This document shows, in pieces, positions 1 through 8,857 of a DNA stretch of 64,000 nucleotides. Numbering within the stretch: the stretch's first letter is position 1; each line of letters begins with the position of its first letter. The translations under genes were made by a program, and so were the position numbers. The stretch covers positions 60,724 through 124,723 of the forward strand of contig JAUCBJ010002853.1 in assembly GCA_032718475.1 (NCBI GenBank). The letters run 5' to 3'. The DNA comes from Nemertoderma westbladi. Lineage: Eukaryota; Xenacoelomorpha; Nemertodermatida; Nemertodermatidae. The notes under the pieces are model-generated. The model had not been told where the DNA came from. It made no database searches and saw nothing but the letters and a program-made list of their open reading frames with translations.

Positions 1-504
1 GGGGATAATTTCCATCAACTGCTGTTCTGTTTCTTTCACATTCTGAGCCCTTACCAAGCCCAAACGATTAGCCACCCGAAACACATGGGTATCGACTGCA
101 ATCACAGCCTTCCCAAACGCCACACTCAGTATCACATTAGCCGTTTTTCTACCTACACCGGGTAGTGCTTCCAATGCCTCGCGCTGATCGGGCACTGCCC
201 CATCATGTTTTTCAAGCAAAATTTGAGAACTCTGGTAAACATAACGGGCTTTATTATGGTAATAATTAATGGTCACAATAAATTGCTTAATCCCCTCAAT
301 CCCTAAACCCACCATCTGTTTGGGGGTACTGGCCACCTTAAATAAATCCTTGGTTGCTTTATTAACCGAAACATCAGTGGTTTGGGCTGAAAGCATCACC
401 GCCACCAATAATTCAAAATGATTGCTGTAGATAAGCTCAGTCACCGGCTTGGGCATATTTTTGCTAAAATAGGAAAAAATTTTCTCAAGTATTGCCAATT
501 CCAT
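1..504 (-). CDS. nth: Endonuclease III (partial, C-terminus beyond left edge)
   Basis: Base-excision-repair DNA glycosylase/AP lyase that removes oxidised pyrimidines. The first 168 codons are in the window, from an ATG at 504-502; the frame is open to base 1. Visible family hallmarks are LSAQTTDVSVNKAT near residue 45, the helix-hairpin-helix ALPGVGRKTANVIL with its catalytic Lys, and DTHVFRVANRLGL, whose Asp is the second catalytic residue. The [4Fe-4S] cluster cysteines should lie beyond the edge and cannot be checked. It is divergent from ribD, with 57 bases between the two starts. Identification is secure. Confidence 0.95.
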   Translation of the reverse strand, partial: MELAILEKIFSYFSKNMPKPVTELIYSNHFELLVAVMLSAQTTDVSVNKATKDLFKVASTPKQMVGLGIEGIKQFIVTINYYHNKARYVYQSSQILLEKHDGAVPDQREALEALPGVGRKTANVILSVAFGKAVIAVDTHVFRVANRLGLVRAQNVKETEQQLMEIIP

Positions 505-561
505 ATAACCTCCCTACCATATGATTAAACAACCCAGCTTACTCATCCACTGAACAATCTC

Positions 562-1674
562 ATGCGCTCAACCGCTTCTCATCATGGCCATTTACATTGG
601 ATGCAGAAAGCCATCTCACTTGCCAAACAAGGCTATAATAACACCTATCCCAACCCCCGTGTGGGTTGTGTTATTGTGAAAAACAACCGCCCTCTTGGCC
701 AAGGTTACCATCAATATGCAGGTGGCCCCCATGCTGAAATTAGCGCCATTAACCACACATTGAAAAACGGTGAAAGCCTAAAAAACGCCACACTATACGT
801 TACATTAGAACCCTGCTGCCACACCGGCAAAACCCTGCCCTGCACGCAGACTATTATTCAAACAGGCATTCAAACCGTTGTGATCGGCCACACTGACCCA
901 TCCAGCCACGCTAATCAAAAAGGGATTTACCAATTAAAACAAGCCGGCATTGAGGTGATTAAAAACATTTGTGAATCAGATGCAAAAGCCCTAAATTTTG
1001 GTTTTTTAAAACGCCTAAAAATAAACACCCCCTGGTTTTGCGCCAAAACCGCCGCCACCCTTAATGGTGCGTTTACCCATCATAACCAACCGATCACCAA
1101 CCAAAAAGCACGAGAACACATCCACAAGCTGCGTGCTAGAACCAACGCCATACTTACCACCAGCCAAACCATCATCGCTGATAACCCTAGGTTTAATATC
1201 AGGCTGCCTAACACCAATGAGTTTGAACACTTCAAACAACCCCAACTGATCATCCTAGACACTCACAACCGTATCACCCCCAAGCACCAAATATTTAACA
1301 CCCAGCGGCCTGTGCTCATTTTTAGCAAAGCCCCTCCAAAGGCGATTTACTCTAATGAAGTAACCCACAAAACCATTCCCCAAAATGCTGATGGCAAACT
1401 GTGTTGGCCCACAATATTTGAGCACATCAAAGACCAAAAAATAGATGAGGTGATGGTTGAATCAGGCCCCACTTTATTACATACCCTATTGTCACACGTA
1501 CACATTGATGAGTGGTGGTATTACCTAGCCCCCGATTGGATTGACGATGGCCTGTCTTTTTTAAACAGCCCCTTAAACGGCCAAACACCTCAGCACACCG
1601 CGTTTCAAATATACGACATCCAATTCATTGACAACAACCTGCTTATTCAACTGATTAAACAAGGCACAATTTAG
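562..1674 (+). CDS. ribD: Riboflavin biosynthesis deaminase/reductase RibD
   Basis: Bifunctional cytosolic enzyme for steps two and three of riboflavin synthesis: deamination of diaminohydroxyphosphoribosylaminopyrimidine, then NADPH reduction of the ribose. The N-terminal cytidine-deaminase-like domain (about residues 10-150) shows the zinc site HAE near residue 58 and PCCHTGKTLPC near residue 85. The C-terminal reductase domain (about 155-365) follows, with KTAATLNGAF as the usual start of that fold. The length of 370 residues is normal. The gene opens a compact rib operon; ribE starts two bases after its stop, which suggests co-transcription. Confidence 0.96.
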   Translation: MRSTASHHGHLHWMQKAISLAKQGYNNTYPNPRVGCVIVKNNRPLGQGYHQYAGGPHAEISAINHTLKNGESLKNATLYVTLEPCCHTGKTLPCTQTIIQTGIQTVVIGHTDPSSHANQKGIYQLKQAGIEVIKNICESDAKALNFGFLKRLKINTPWFCAKTAATLNGAFTHHNQPITNQKAREHIHKLRARTNAILTTSQTIIADNPRFNIRLPNTNEFEHFKQPQLIILDTHNRITPKHQIFNTQRPVLIFSKAPPKAIYSNEVTHKTIPQNADGKLCWPTIFEHIKDQKIDEVMVESGPTLLHTLLSHVHIDEWWYYLAPDWIDDGLSFLNSPLNGQTPQHTAFQIYDIQFIDNNLLIQLIKQGTI

Positions 1675-1676
1675 CT

Positions 1677-2270
1677 ATGTTCACCGGCATTATTAATCAC
1701 CAAGGCATCGTACAAACCATCCAACACCAACACACTCAGTGGCTAATCAAAACCACTCTCACACCTAAATTTGGTGAAAGCATTAGCGTTAACGGCATGT
1801 GCTTAACAAATAGTAAACTTGAAAAAACAGGTTTTTGGGTGGACATCTCCCCTGAAACACTAGCCAAAACAACGGCGAAATTGATCACTGAGCAATCAGT
1901 GGTTAACCTTGAACCTGCCCTTAAAATGGGGGACAAATTGGGCGGACATTGGGTCAGTGGGCATATTGATGATATAGGCTATGTTGAATCGATCACCCCT
2001 TATGATCAATTCAGCCAATGGGTATTTACAATACCCCAACCTTTAATGTGTTATGTTGTAAAAAAAGGCTCTATCACCATTGATGGGATCAGCCTCACAG
2101 TAAACAGCACCACACACAAAACTCTAACGTGTATGATCATCCCCCACACCCTTAAGCACACCAACCTTAACACTAAAAAAACAGGGGATGCGGTTAATAT
2201 CGAAACTGATCTAATCGCCAAACACCTTGAAAAACTAAATCAACCTTACCACCATGAATCTAAACAATAA
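1677..2270 (+). CDS. ribE: Riboflavin synthase, alpha subunit
   Basis: Dismutates two 6,7-dimethyl-8-ribityllumazine molecules to riboflavin. The protein has 197 residues and begins with the invariant MFTGII. The two lumazine-binding repeats are visible, with SISVNGMCLT in the first half and SITIDGISLTVN in the second, and the GHWVSGHID motif between them. It sits two bases after ribD and overlaps the next gene by 17 bases, so translation is probably coupled. No ribH (lumazine synthase) is seen nearby; it must lie elsewhere if the pathway is complete. Confidence 0.96.
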   Translation: MFTGIINHQGIVQTIQHQHTQWLIKTTLTPKFGESISVNGMCLTNSKLEKTGFWVDISPETLAKTTAKLITEQSVVNLEPALKMGDKLGGHWVSGHIDDIGYVESITPYDQFSQWVFTIPQPLMCYVVKKGSITIDGISLTVNSTTHKTLTCMIIPHTLKHTNLNTKKTGDAVNIETDLIAKHLEKLNQPYHHESKQ

Positions 2271-3375
2271 CCTATTTAACACCACCCAAGCCTTAATTGA
2301 TGACTATGCACAAGGCAAAATGGTCATCTTATTAGATGACGAGAACCGTGAGAATGAAGGCGACCTTATGATAGCGGCTGAAAAAATAACTCCTGAGGCT
2401 ATTAATTTCATGGCGCAATACGGACGTGGGCTTATTTGTTTAACACTTACACAATCTTGCTGCCAACAACTCAATCTCCCCTTGATGGTCAAACATCAGA
2501 ACCTAGAAAGCCATCACACCAACTTCACCCTTTCAATCGATGCGGCCCAAAACATCACCACTGGTATCTCAGCTACTGATCGGGCTACTACCATCCAATG
2601 CGCTGTGGCTAAAAATGCCAAGCCAAGCGATATTGTTCAACCCGGCCACATCTTCCCCCTTCAAGCCAACCAACACGGGGTGCTACAACGTGCTGGGCAC
2701 ACGGAAGCGGGTTGCGATTTAGCCAAATTAGCTAGCTTTGAACCCGCCTCTGTCATTGTGGAGATTCTAAACCCCGATGGCAGCATGGCCAGACGAGACG
2801 ACCTAATCCAATTTGCCAAAACCAAGGGCTTAAAAATTGGTAGCATTGCCGATTTAATTAAATACCGACTCACCCATGAAAGCACCATCGAACTTTTACA
2901 AACTCGCCCCCTACCGACCCCATTTGGCCAATTCACCCTTAAAAGTTTTATTGATAAAATAAATGGTCAAACCCACCTTGCCCTTGTTTGTGGCACACTG
3001 AAGGCTACCACCCCCACTTTGGTGCGCGTGCATATACATGAGCCGTTAAGCGATCTTTTTAACACCCCGCTGATTGAACGACATATTACTTTGCGCCAAG
3101 CCCTAAAAACGATTGGCAGCCACCCCCAGGCGGTGCTGATTATGCTAAACAACCCCCCCAATATTTTAGACACCATTGAGAAACTCCCCACCACCCAACA
3201 ACCCAACACCGTGCCCATTCATCCCCACATTGACGATGCCCAAACCTATGGAATAGGTGCGCAGATACTGAACCAACTGGGCGTAGAGAAAATTAAAATT
3301 TTAGGAACCAAGCGCCCCTTTCGTGCCCTTTCAGGTTTTCATTTAGAGATTGTGGGGTATGAGGGTGTTAAATGA
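2254..3375 (+). CDS. ribB: 3,4-dihydroxy-2-butanone 4-phosphate synthase fused to a degenerate GTP cyclohydrolase II domain (RibBX type)
   Basis: The N-terminal half (residues about 5-205) is DHBP synthase: DDENRENEGDLMIAAE binds substrate and metal, and GISATDRATTIQ and RAGHTEAGCDLA are typical. The C-terminal half (about 210-373) has the outline of GTP cyclohydrolase II (PTLVRVHIHEPLSDLF, YGIGAQILNQLGV, ending GFHLEIVGYE) but lacks the cysteines of the catalytic zinc site and the active-site arginine context. It therefore looks like the RibBX arrangement known in proteobacteria, with an inactive second domain. A true RibA would then be needed elsewhere. The ribE reading frame overlaps its start, and the next gene overlaps its end. 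Confidence 0.9.
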   Translation: MNLNNNLFNTTQALIDDYAQGKMVILLDDENRENEGDLMIAAEKITPEAINFMAQYGRGLICLTLTQSCCQQLNLPLMVKHQNLESHHTNFTLSIDAAQNITTGISATDRATTIQCAVAKNAKPSDIVQPGHIFPLQANQHGVLQRAGHTEAGCDLAKLASFEPASVIVEILNPDGSMARRDDLIQFAKTKGLKIGSIADLIKYRLTHESTIELLQTRPLPTPFGQFTLKSFIDKINGQTHLALVCGTLKATTPTLVRVHIHEPLSDLFNTPLIERHITLRQALKTIGSHPQAVLIMLNNPPNILDTIEKLPTTQQPNTVPIHPHIDDAQTYGIGAQILNQLGVEKIKILGTKRPFRALSGFHLEIVGYEGVK

Positions 3376-4258
3376 TGAAGGTAGGTGTGAAAATATACTA
3401 GATGAAGCACGGATAGAAGCGTTAGAGAAAAAACAGGGCAAAAAATTTGACCATGTTTTTAATACCCAAAAAGAAATTGATAAATTTATAAATAAAACGA
3501 ATTCATACGCATCTTTTAAAGAATGCTGCTTTAACTGTGATTTTAATTTTCCATCTAGGGTTAACCCTCGAGTAACACCCTACATGGAATTTATTCGAAA
3601 TACTTTTGTAGGCAAAGTGATATTTCGAGAAAATCGTTGTATAAATTCGTTATTTAGCGAAGTAATATTTAAAGAATTAGCAAATTTTAGCCACTGCACT
3701 TTCTGCGAACGGACAAGTTTTGATAACGTCCATTTTAAAGAATTAAATTTCTTAAACATAAAATTCCCTGCCTCCTTTACATTTAAAAACATCACCATTG
3801 AAAAAGCTGATCGGGAAACCTTCCAAAACCTCAAGCACGAACTCAAAAAACAAAACAACCAAATTGATGCCTTAAAATATCATGCCAGAGAAATGGCAGC
3901 TTATGAAAAAACCTTAAAACTTTTTAAAAACCCTAGCGATAAACTCATCTTTTGGCTAAACAAATGGTCAAACAACCACGGCTTAAGCTGGCTTCAGGGC
4001 GTGTTTTTCACAGTATTGCTAGGGGCTGTATTTTTTACTGCTGAACTCCTATTATTTGCTGACCTTTCAAACAACTGGCAACATTTCCCGAAATTTTTAT
4101 TGCCCTTTGAATCACTAAACACTTTAATAAGCCCTGATACTTTAATAAGCACTGGGGAACAATTTTTTTATTACCTGCTAGAGGCTTTTCGCTGCATTGG
4201 GTTGGCGTATGGGATTTACCAAACCATTTTTGCCTTTCGTAAATTTTACCGTGCTTAA
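3359..4258 (+). CDS. Pentapeptide-repeat-like protein with C-terminal membrane helices
   Basis: About 299 residues from the ATG at 3359, which overlaps the end of the ribB-like gene; a TTG at 3350 in the same frame is a possible alternative. Residues about 80-145 carry phenylalanines spaced every five residues (FSEVIFKELANFSHCTF and onward), the signature of a right-handed pentapeptide-repeat helix, though imperfect. A charged, probably helical stretch (about 145-185) precedes two hydrophobic segments near the C-terminus (GVFFTVLLGAVFFTAELLLF and a second around LEAFRCIGLAYGIY). The protein is probably anchored in the membrane with the repeat in the cytosol. Its function is unknown. It is sandwiched in the same transcript as rib and nnr genes. 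Confidence 0.7.
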   Translation: MRVLNDEGRCENILDEARIEALEKKQGKKFDHVFNTQKEIDKFINKTNSYASFKECCFNCDFNFPSRVNPRVTPYMEFIRNTFVGKVIFRENRCINSLFSEVIFKELANFSHCTFCERTSFDNVHFKELNFLNIKFPASFTFKNITIEKADRETFQNLKHELKKQNNQIDALKYHAREMAAYEKTLKLFKNPSDKLIFWLNKWSNNHGLSWLQGVFFTVLLGAVFFTAELLLFADLSNNWQHFPKFLLPFESLNTLISPDTLISTGEQFFYYLLEAFRCIGLAYGIYQTIFAFRKFYRA

Positions 4259-4259
4259 A

Positions 4260-5786
4260 ATGGATAACGCCTTCATGCCTTCTAACCGCCTTGCTATTTT
4301 AAGCAACTTTCAGGCCAAACAGGCCGATCAGCACACCATTTCAAGTGGCATTTCAGGCACTAGCTTGATGCAAAATGCGGCAACCGCCCTTTTTTTTATC
4401 ATCCAAACGATGCAAGCGGCCAAAGGCGCTATTTTAGTTTTAACAGGGCCTGGCAATAACGGGGGTGATGGCTTTGCTTTGGCACTGCTTTTAAAAAAGC
4501 ATGGCTTTTGTGTCACCGTTTCAAGCGGTTTTGCCGCTGAAAAACTGCCGCCCGATGCCGCCTTTTTTGCCCAGCAATACCAAAAACAATATGGCGCTGT
4601 CTTACCCCTTGAAGCTACAAAAATTAATAATTACAGCTTGATTGTTGATGGTATTTTTGGCGCAGGGCTTAATAAAATCTTGCCCACCGTCTTGATCAAC
4701 ACCATTGAAAAAATAAATGCCCTAAACACCCCTGTCGTGGCCATTGACCTACCCACCGGTGTCAGTAGTGATACAGGTCAGGTGATGGGGGCAGCAATTG
4801 AGTGCGTGATGAGTGTAACCTTCTCTAACCCAAAAATAGGGCATGTGTTATGCCCAGGGGCTGATTATTGTGGAGAAATTATTACAAAGCCGATTGGTAT
4901 TTTAGATGAGTCCATCAAATATGCCCAACCTAACATGTGGGTCAACCACCCACGACTGTGGCAAACAAGTATGCCTAAGATTGATACAAAAACTCATAAA
5001 TACAGTCGCGGCGTTACCTCAATCATTGGGGCAAAAACCCTAACTGGGGCGAGCATTTTAGCGGCCAAAACAGCTATTTATTCAGGCAGTGGTTTGGTGC
5101 GGGTGTTTTGCCCAGCATCTGCCCACGCTATTTACCAGCAGCACCTCCCTGAAGTGGTGCTTCACCCGTTTGATTCAATTGATCAGTTTTGTGAATTACT
5201 CAGCACCCAAAAGATACAGGCACTTTTAATAGGCCCTGGGCTTTTAGAGGCTAATGATTACCTTGATATGTTGATCAACCAACTAAAAACAGACACACCT
5301 CAACTGGTGATCGATGCCTCCATGTTAGGCGCGATTGCAAACCATCAAACGAACAGAGATGGGGGAAATGGTGTGGACAGTTTTTTCAAACTTTTCAAAA
5401 AACCTGCCATTTTAACCCCACATGTGGGTGAGTTTAAACGCCTGTTCCCTAAGTTGGACTTAAGCGATAAACGACAAGCGGTGAGCGAAGCTGCCAAGCA
5501 CTCAAACTGCGTGGTGGTGCTCAAAGGCTTTGATACCCTCATTGCCCACCCCAATGGAGGGGTTATTGTGAATACCCAAGGGTGTCAGTATTTATCCACA
5601 GCCGGCACGGGGGATGTGTTAGCGGGGTTGATCACAAGCCTTGGGGCACAAAACATGAACCCATTTTTAGCTTGTGCGGCGGCAACTTATTTGCACAACC
5701 AAGCGGGGCATTTTCTGGGCGCAAATTGCGTGGCAGGCAATTTACCCTATGCTATCTCAAACCTTCGCTCACGTTTTTACCTGTAG
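4260..5786 (+). CDS. nnr: Bifunctional NAD(P)HX epimerase / ADP-dependent NAD(P)HX dehydratase
   Basis: Repairs hydrated NAD(P)H. The N-terminal YjeF epimerase domain (about 1-215) has GPGNNGGDGFA and AIDLPTGVSSDTG. The C-terminal ribokinase-like dehydratase domain (about 235-508) has GLVRVF, LIGPGL, DASMLGA, LTPHVGEFKRL, VVLKGFDTL and STAGTGDVLAG with the catalytic Asp. I chose the ATG at 4260, one base after the upstream stop, because an upstream in-frame extension to 4197 would run inside the previous gene and has no family match. Length is about 508 residues, normal for the fused form. It ends in TAG, which shows that TAG is a functional stop here. Confidence 0.95.
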   Translation: MDNAFMPSNRLAILSNFQAKQADQHTISSGISGTSLMQNAATALFFIIQTMQAAKGAILVLTGPGNNGGDGFALALLLKKHGFCVTVSSGFAAEKLPPDAAFFAQQYQKQYGAVLPLEATKINNYSLIVDGIFGAGLNKILPTVLINTIEKINALNTPVVAIDLPTGVSSDTGQVMGAAIECVMSVTFSNPKIGHVLCPGADYCGEIITKPIGILDESIKYAQPNMWVNHPRLWQTSMPKIDTKTHKYSRGVTSIIGAKTLTGASILAAKTAIYSGSGLVRVFCPASAHAIYQQHLPEVVLHPFDSIDQFCELLSTQKIQALLIGPGLLEANDYLDMLINQLKTDTPQLVIDASMLGAIANHQTNRDGGNGVDSFFKLFKKPAILTPHVGEFKRLFPKLDLSDKRQAVSEAAKHSNCVVVLKGFDTLIAHPNGGVIVNTQGCQYLSTAGTGDVLAGLITSLGAQNMNPFLACAAATYLHNQAGHFLGANCVAGNLPYAISNLRSRFYL

Positions 5787-5795
5787 TTAATGGCC

Positions 5796-6653
5796 TTAAG
5801 CGGTGTTTTCAATAGAAAGTGATAAATCAATGGATTTTACATGCTTGGTAATGCCGCCGACTGAAATATAATCAATACCCTCAATTAAATAATCACCCAA
5901 ATTGCTTAACTTAATATTGCCACTGACTTCTAAATAACATTGGCCAGCGCATATACCAACCGCTTGTTTAATCATCTGAGGGGTGAAATTATCCAAAAGC
6001 AAGTGAGCAGGCAATAATTGGTGTTTGATCAGGGTGTTGATTTGCTCAAGCGAGTCGACTTCAATGATGAAGGCTTGCTTGGGGTAATGATCAAACGCCA
6101 GCTGTGCTACCTTTTGAATACCCCCTGCGGCGACAATGTGGTTATCTTTAATCATCAACTGTTCATGCAAACCAAAACGATGGTTTTTAGCCCCCCCTAA
6201 ACGGGTGGCATATTTTTGGGCATAACGCAGATTGGGAATGGTTTTTCGGGTATCTAACACCTGAATATGTGGGCTAAATTGTCTAACCTTCTCAATGTAC
6301 GTTTGAGTAGCTGTGGACACACCACTAATGAGTTGCAAAAAATTTAATGCCACGCGCTCGGCCCCTAAAAGGCTTGAAAGCGACCCACTGATATTGGCAA
6401 TGGTTTGTTTGGGCTTGATAAATTCGCCTTCTTTAAATTGCCAGTCAACACACACCCGTTTTGAAAGTTGCCTAAAGGATTGTTCAAACCAGTCAACACC
6501 TGCAAGCAACATGGGTTCAAAATTAATGAGTGTAGCACAAACAATATAATCGGTATTTTGAGTTAAACAACGGCTTAAATCATTCGATGCCCCATCTTCA
6601 ACGAGGGCATGCATAACGTCATGGCTGACAACTTGGTGATGGTTTATACTCAT
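5796..6653 (-). CDS. nadC: Nicotinate-nucleotide pyrophosphorylase (quinolinate phosphoribosyltransferase)
   Basis: Converts quinolinate and PRPP to nicotinate mononucleotide in de novo NAD synthesis. The 285-residue protein carries LDTRKTIPNLRYAQKYA and GGAKNHRFGL, which hold the substrate-binding Arg, Lys and His residues, then MIKDNHI, EVDSLEQ and the C-terminal SGNI and ISVGGIT strands of the barrel. It is convergent with nnr, with a nine-base gap, and divergent from cobU. The reaction also yields the nicotinate mononucleotide that CobT, encoded just beyond, uses as a donor, so the placement may be functional. Confidence 0.95.
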   Translation of the reverse strand: MSINHHQVVSHDVMHALVEDGASNDLSRCLTQNTDYIVCATLINFEPMLLAGVDWFEQSFRQLSKRVCVDWQFKEGEFIKPKQTIANISGSLSSLLGAERVALNFLQLISGVSTATQTYIEKVRQFSPHIQVLDTRKTIPNLRYAQKYATRLGGAKNHRFGLHEQLMIKDNHIVAAGGIQKVAQLAFDHYPKQAFIIEVDSLEQINTLIKHQLLPAHLLLDNFTPQMIKQAVGICAGQCYLEVSGNIKLSNLGDYLIEGIDYISVGGITKHVKSIDLSLSIENTA

Positions 6654-6688
6654 TGATCATCATGGCTAAATTGCTGGCTTATTATTTT

Positions 6689-7186
6689 ATGATACATTTT
6701 ATCCTAGGGGGTATTTCATCAGGTAAAAGTGCGTATGCCGAAAGATTTGTTCAGCCCTTTTGTCCGATTGTTTACATCGCCACTGCGATACAAACCGATG
6801 ATCAAGCGTTTAATCAAAAAATTACTGAACACCAAAAAAGACGCCCCCCTGACTGGCAATTGATTGAGGCAGGTTTAAATTTAGCCAACATTATTGAAAA
6901 ATACCGCACACATTGTGTATTAATTGATTGCATCTCCCTTTGGTTAGTTCATGTGCTAGAAACTCAAAAACCGATTGAACCTTTTTTTGATCAACTTCAA
7001 AACGCCCTTGCCCAACACACAGGTTTGATTGTGATTGTCAGCAATGAAGTGGGTTTAGGCGGCATGGGGTATGCGCCCTTGATGCAGCAATTCCAAAAAC
7101 ACCTTGGCATTCTTAACCAACGCCTAGCCAAACAGGCTGATCGGGTGGATCACATAATCTGTGGCATCACCAACCGATTAAAATAA
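6689..7186 (+). CDS. cobU: Adenosylcobinamide kinase / adenosylcobinamide-phosphate guanylyltransferase
   Basis: Phosphorylates cobinamide and then attaches GMP to give adenosylcobinamide-GDP. The P-loop GGISSGKSAY lies at residues 6-15 when the ATG at 6689 is used, as in the family; an in-frame ATG at 6662 would add nine residues. Other family marks are EHQKRRPPDW (the GMP-accepting His region), LIDCISLWL and SNEVGLGG. Length is about 165 residues, close to normal. The stop overlaps the cobT start (TAATG), so translation is coupled. Confidence 0.92.
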   Translation: MIHFILGGISSGKSAYAERFVQPFCPIVYIATAIQTDDQAFNQKITEHQKRRPPDWQLIEAGLNLANIIEKYRTHCVLIDCISLWLVHVLETQKPIEPFFDQLQNALAQHTGLIVIVSNEVGLGGMGYAPLMQQFQKHLGILNQRLAKQADRVDHIICGITNRLK

Positions 7187-8241
7187 TGAAAAACATCGTT
7201 GATTATTTAACTAAATTACACATTCAAGCACCGAGCGCTTTGTATGAAAAAAAAGCGCAATCACAGCTTAATTCACTTACCAAACCCCAAGGCGCTTTGG
7301 GGCAGCTAGAGTGCATTGCCAAACAAATTTGTGCCCTGCAACACACCATCAAACCATGTGTGACGCCCATTTTTATTAGCGTTTTTGCAGGTGAACATGG
7401 GGTGGCTAAACAAGGCGTTTCAGCCTATCCGCAAAGCGTGACCACACAAATGGTAGAAAATTTTTGTGGTGGTGGTGCAGCCATTAATGTGTTGGCTAAA
7501 AAATTAAATGCTGAATTTGAAGTGGCGCAACTTGCTGGCATAACACAGGCCAAAACCCACCCCAAACTTATTGGTAATTGGATTTGTGAGCAAACAGGCG
7601 ATGCCAGCCAAACAAATGCGATGAATACCCAACAATTAGACCAAGCATTTTGTGCAGGCATTGAAGCCGCTAATCGCGCAAAGAAAAAGGGGGCTAAAAC
7701 CTTTATTGGCGGGGAGATGGGCATTGGCAATACCACCATTGCCTCAGCCCTTTGTTGTTTATTAACTGGCCACACCCCTGAGCAAATGACAGGGCATGGA
7801 ACAGGTATTGATGAGAAAATTTTGCAAAAAAAAATACAAATTATCAAAAAAATTATCAAACGCCATGGGGGTAAATCATTGATTGAAACACTTCAAGGCA
7901 GCGGCGGGTTTGAGATTTTAGCCCTTACAGCAGCCTACATTCAAGCGGCTCACCTAAATTTTTTGGTACTTGTCGACGGCTTTATTGCAAGCACGGCCGC
8001 CTTGATTGCTACAAAGATAAACCCCGCGGTTCGGCCATTTTTATTATTCTCACATACCTCTCCTGAAACAGGTTTTCAATTATTAAGCCAATACCTTCAA
8101 GCCAAACCACTGTTGGATTTAGCCATGCGATTGGGTGAGGGAACAGGCGCAACGCTAAGCATGCCTATCATCCAAAGTGCTGTTGATTTATTTAACCAAA
8201 TGGCATCCTTTGAGCAAGCAGGGGTCGATGAAAAAACTTAA
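7186..8241 (+). CDS. cobT: Nicotinate-nucleotide--dimethylbenzimidazole phosphoribosyltransferase
   Basis: Makes alpha-ribazole phosphate from nicotinate mononucleotide and the lower-ligand base, for cobalamin assembly. The protein has 351 residues. Motifs visible: LTKPQGALGQLE near the N-terminus, FAGEHGVAKQGVSAYPQ, GGEMGIGNTTIASAL, GHGTGID, and a C-terminal RLGEGTGAT whose Glu is the catalytic base of this family. It follows cobU directly and overlaps cobC by 14 bases. Confidence 0.95.
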   Translation: MKNIVDYLTKLHIQAPSALYEKKAQSQLNSLTKPQGALGQLECIAKQICALQHTIKPCVTPIFISVFAGEHGVAKQGVSAYPQSVTTQMVENFCGGGAAINVLAKKLNAEFEVAQLAGITQAKTHPKLIGNWICEQTGDASQTNAMNTQQLDQAFCAGIEAANRAKKKGAKTFIGGEMGIGNTTIASALCCLLTGHTPEQMTGHGTGIDEKILQKKIQIIKKIIKRHGGKSLIETLQGSGGFEILALTAAYIQAAHLNFLVLVDGFIASTAALIATKINPAVRPFLLFSHTSPETGFQLLSQYLQAKPLLDLAMRLGEGTGATLSMPIIQSAVDLFNQMASFEQAGVDEKT

Positions 8242-8857
8242 TTCACATTCATTAATCATTGATTTAATGCGCCATGGAGCGCCTGTGGGGGGCTTGCGGT
8301 TTCGGGGCAAGCTAGACGACCCCTTAACAGATGAAGGTTTTTTGCAAATGCAAAAAACGATTGATCATTTTTCCAAAAAGCCTTGGTCGGCGATTTACAG
8401 CTCACCCTTGAAGCGCTGCTGCGCCTTTGCCCAGCATATGAGCCAACAAAAAAATATTAAACTGATTAAAGCGCCACAAATTCAAGAAATTGATTTTGGC
8501 CAGTGGGAGGGTAAAACATCTGAGCAAATTTATGCAACTGATCGGGTGAGTTTAACGCAGTTTTGGTCTGACCCTGTGTGTTTCTATCCCAAGGGGGGTG
8601 AGCCTTTGGTGGTGTTTAAAAAGCGAATTGAAAGTTTTATGCAAACACTGATTCAAAAACACCAAGATGATCGAATTTTGTTGGTAACCCACAGTGGTGT
8701 GATTAAAATGATGCTAGCACTTGCATTAGGGTTACCAATGAATAATTTATACCGATTAAAGATTGATTTTGCTCATTTGGCACAGCTTGAATACTTTTAT
8801 GAGGGTGAAGTTTTTTTACTCAAAGCATTCAATACCCAGCGCTTTAGCCATGAATAA
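8228..8857 (+). CDS. cobC: Alpha-ribazole phosphatase-like histidine phosphatase
   Basis: Histidine-phosphatase-family protein of about 209 residues with the catalytic LMRHGAP near residue 13, SSPLKRCCAFAQ (second catalytic Arg), EIDFGQWEGKT, and VTHSGVIKMM (second catalytic His). The cob-cluster position indicates removal of the 5' phosphate of alpha-ribazole phosphate or cobalamin phosphate. I chose the ATG at 8228 because it places the RHG motif near the N-terminus as in relatives; the longer frame starting at 8177 lies inside cobT. The exact substrate cannot be proven from sequence, as the fold is shared by phosphoglycerate mutases. Confidence 0.88.
   Translation: MKKLNSHSLIIDLMRHGAPVGGLRFRGKLDDPLTDEGFLQMQKTIDHFSKKPWSAIYSSPLKRCCAFAQHMSQQKNIKLIKAPQIQEIDFGQWEGKTSEQIYATDRVSLTQFWSDPVCFYPKGGEPLVVFKKRIESFMQTLIQKHQDDRILLVTHSGVIKMMLALALGLPMNNLYRLKIDFAHLAQLEYFYEGEVFLLKAFNTQRFSHE

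Noticed and set aside
1015-1437. Several 60-76-codon frames on the other strand of ribD
   Set aside because: They lie fully inside ribD and have no independent start signal or family match.
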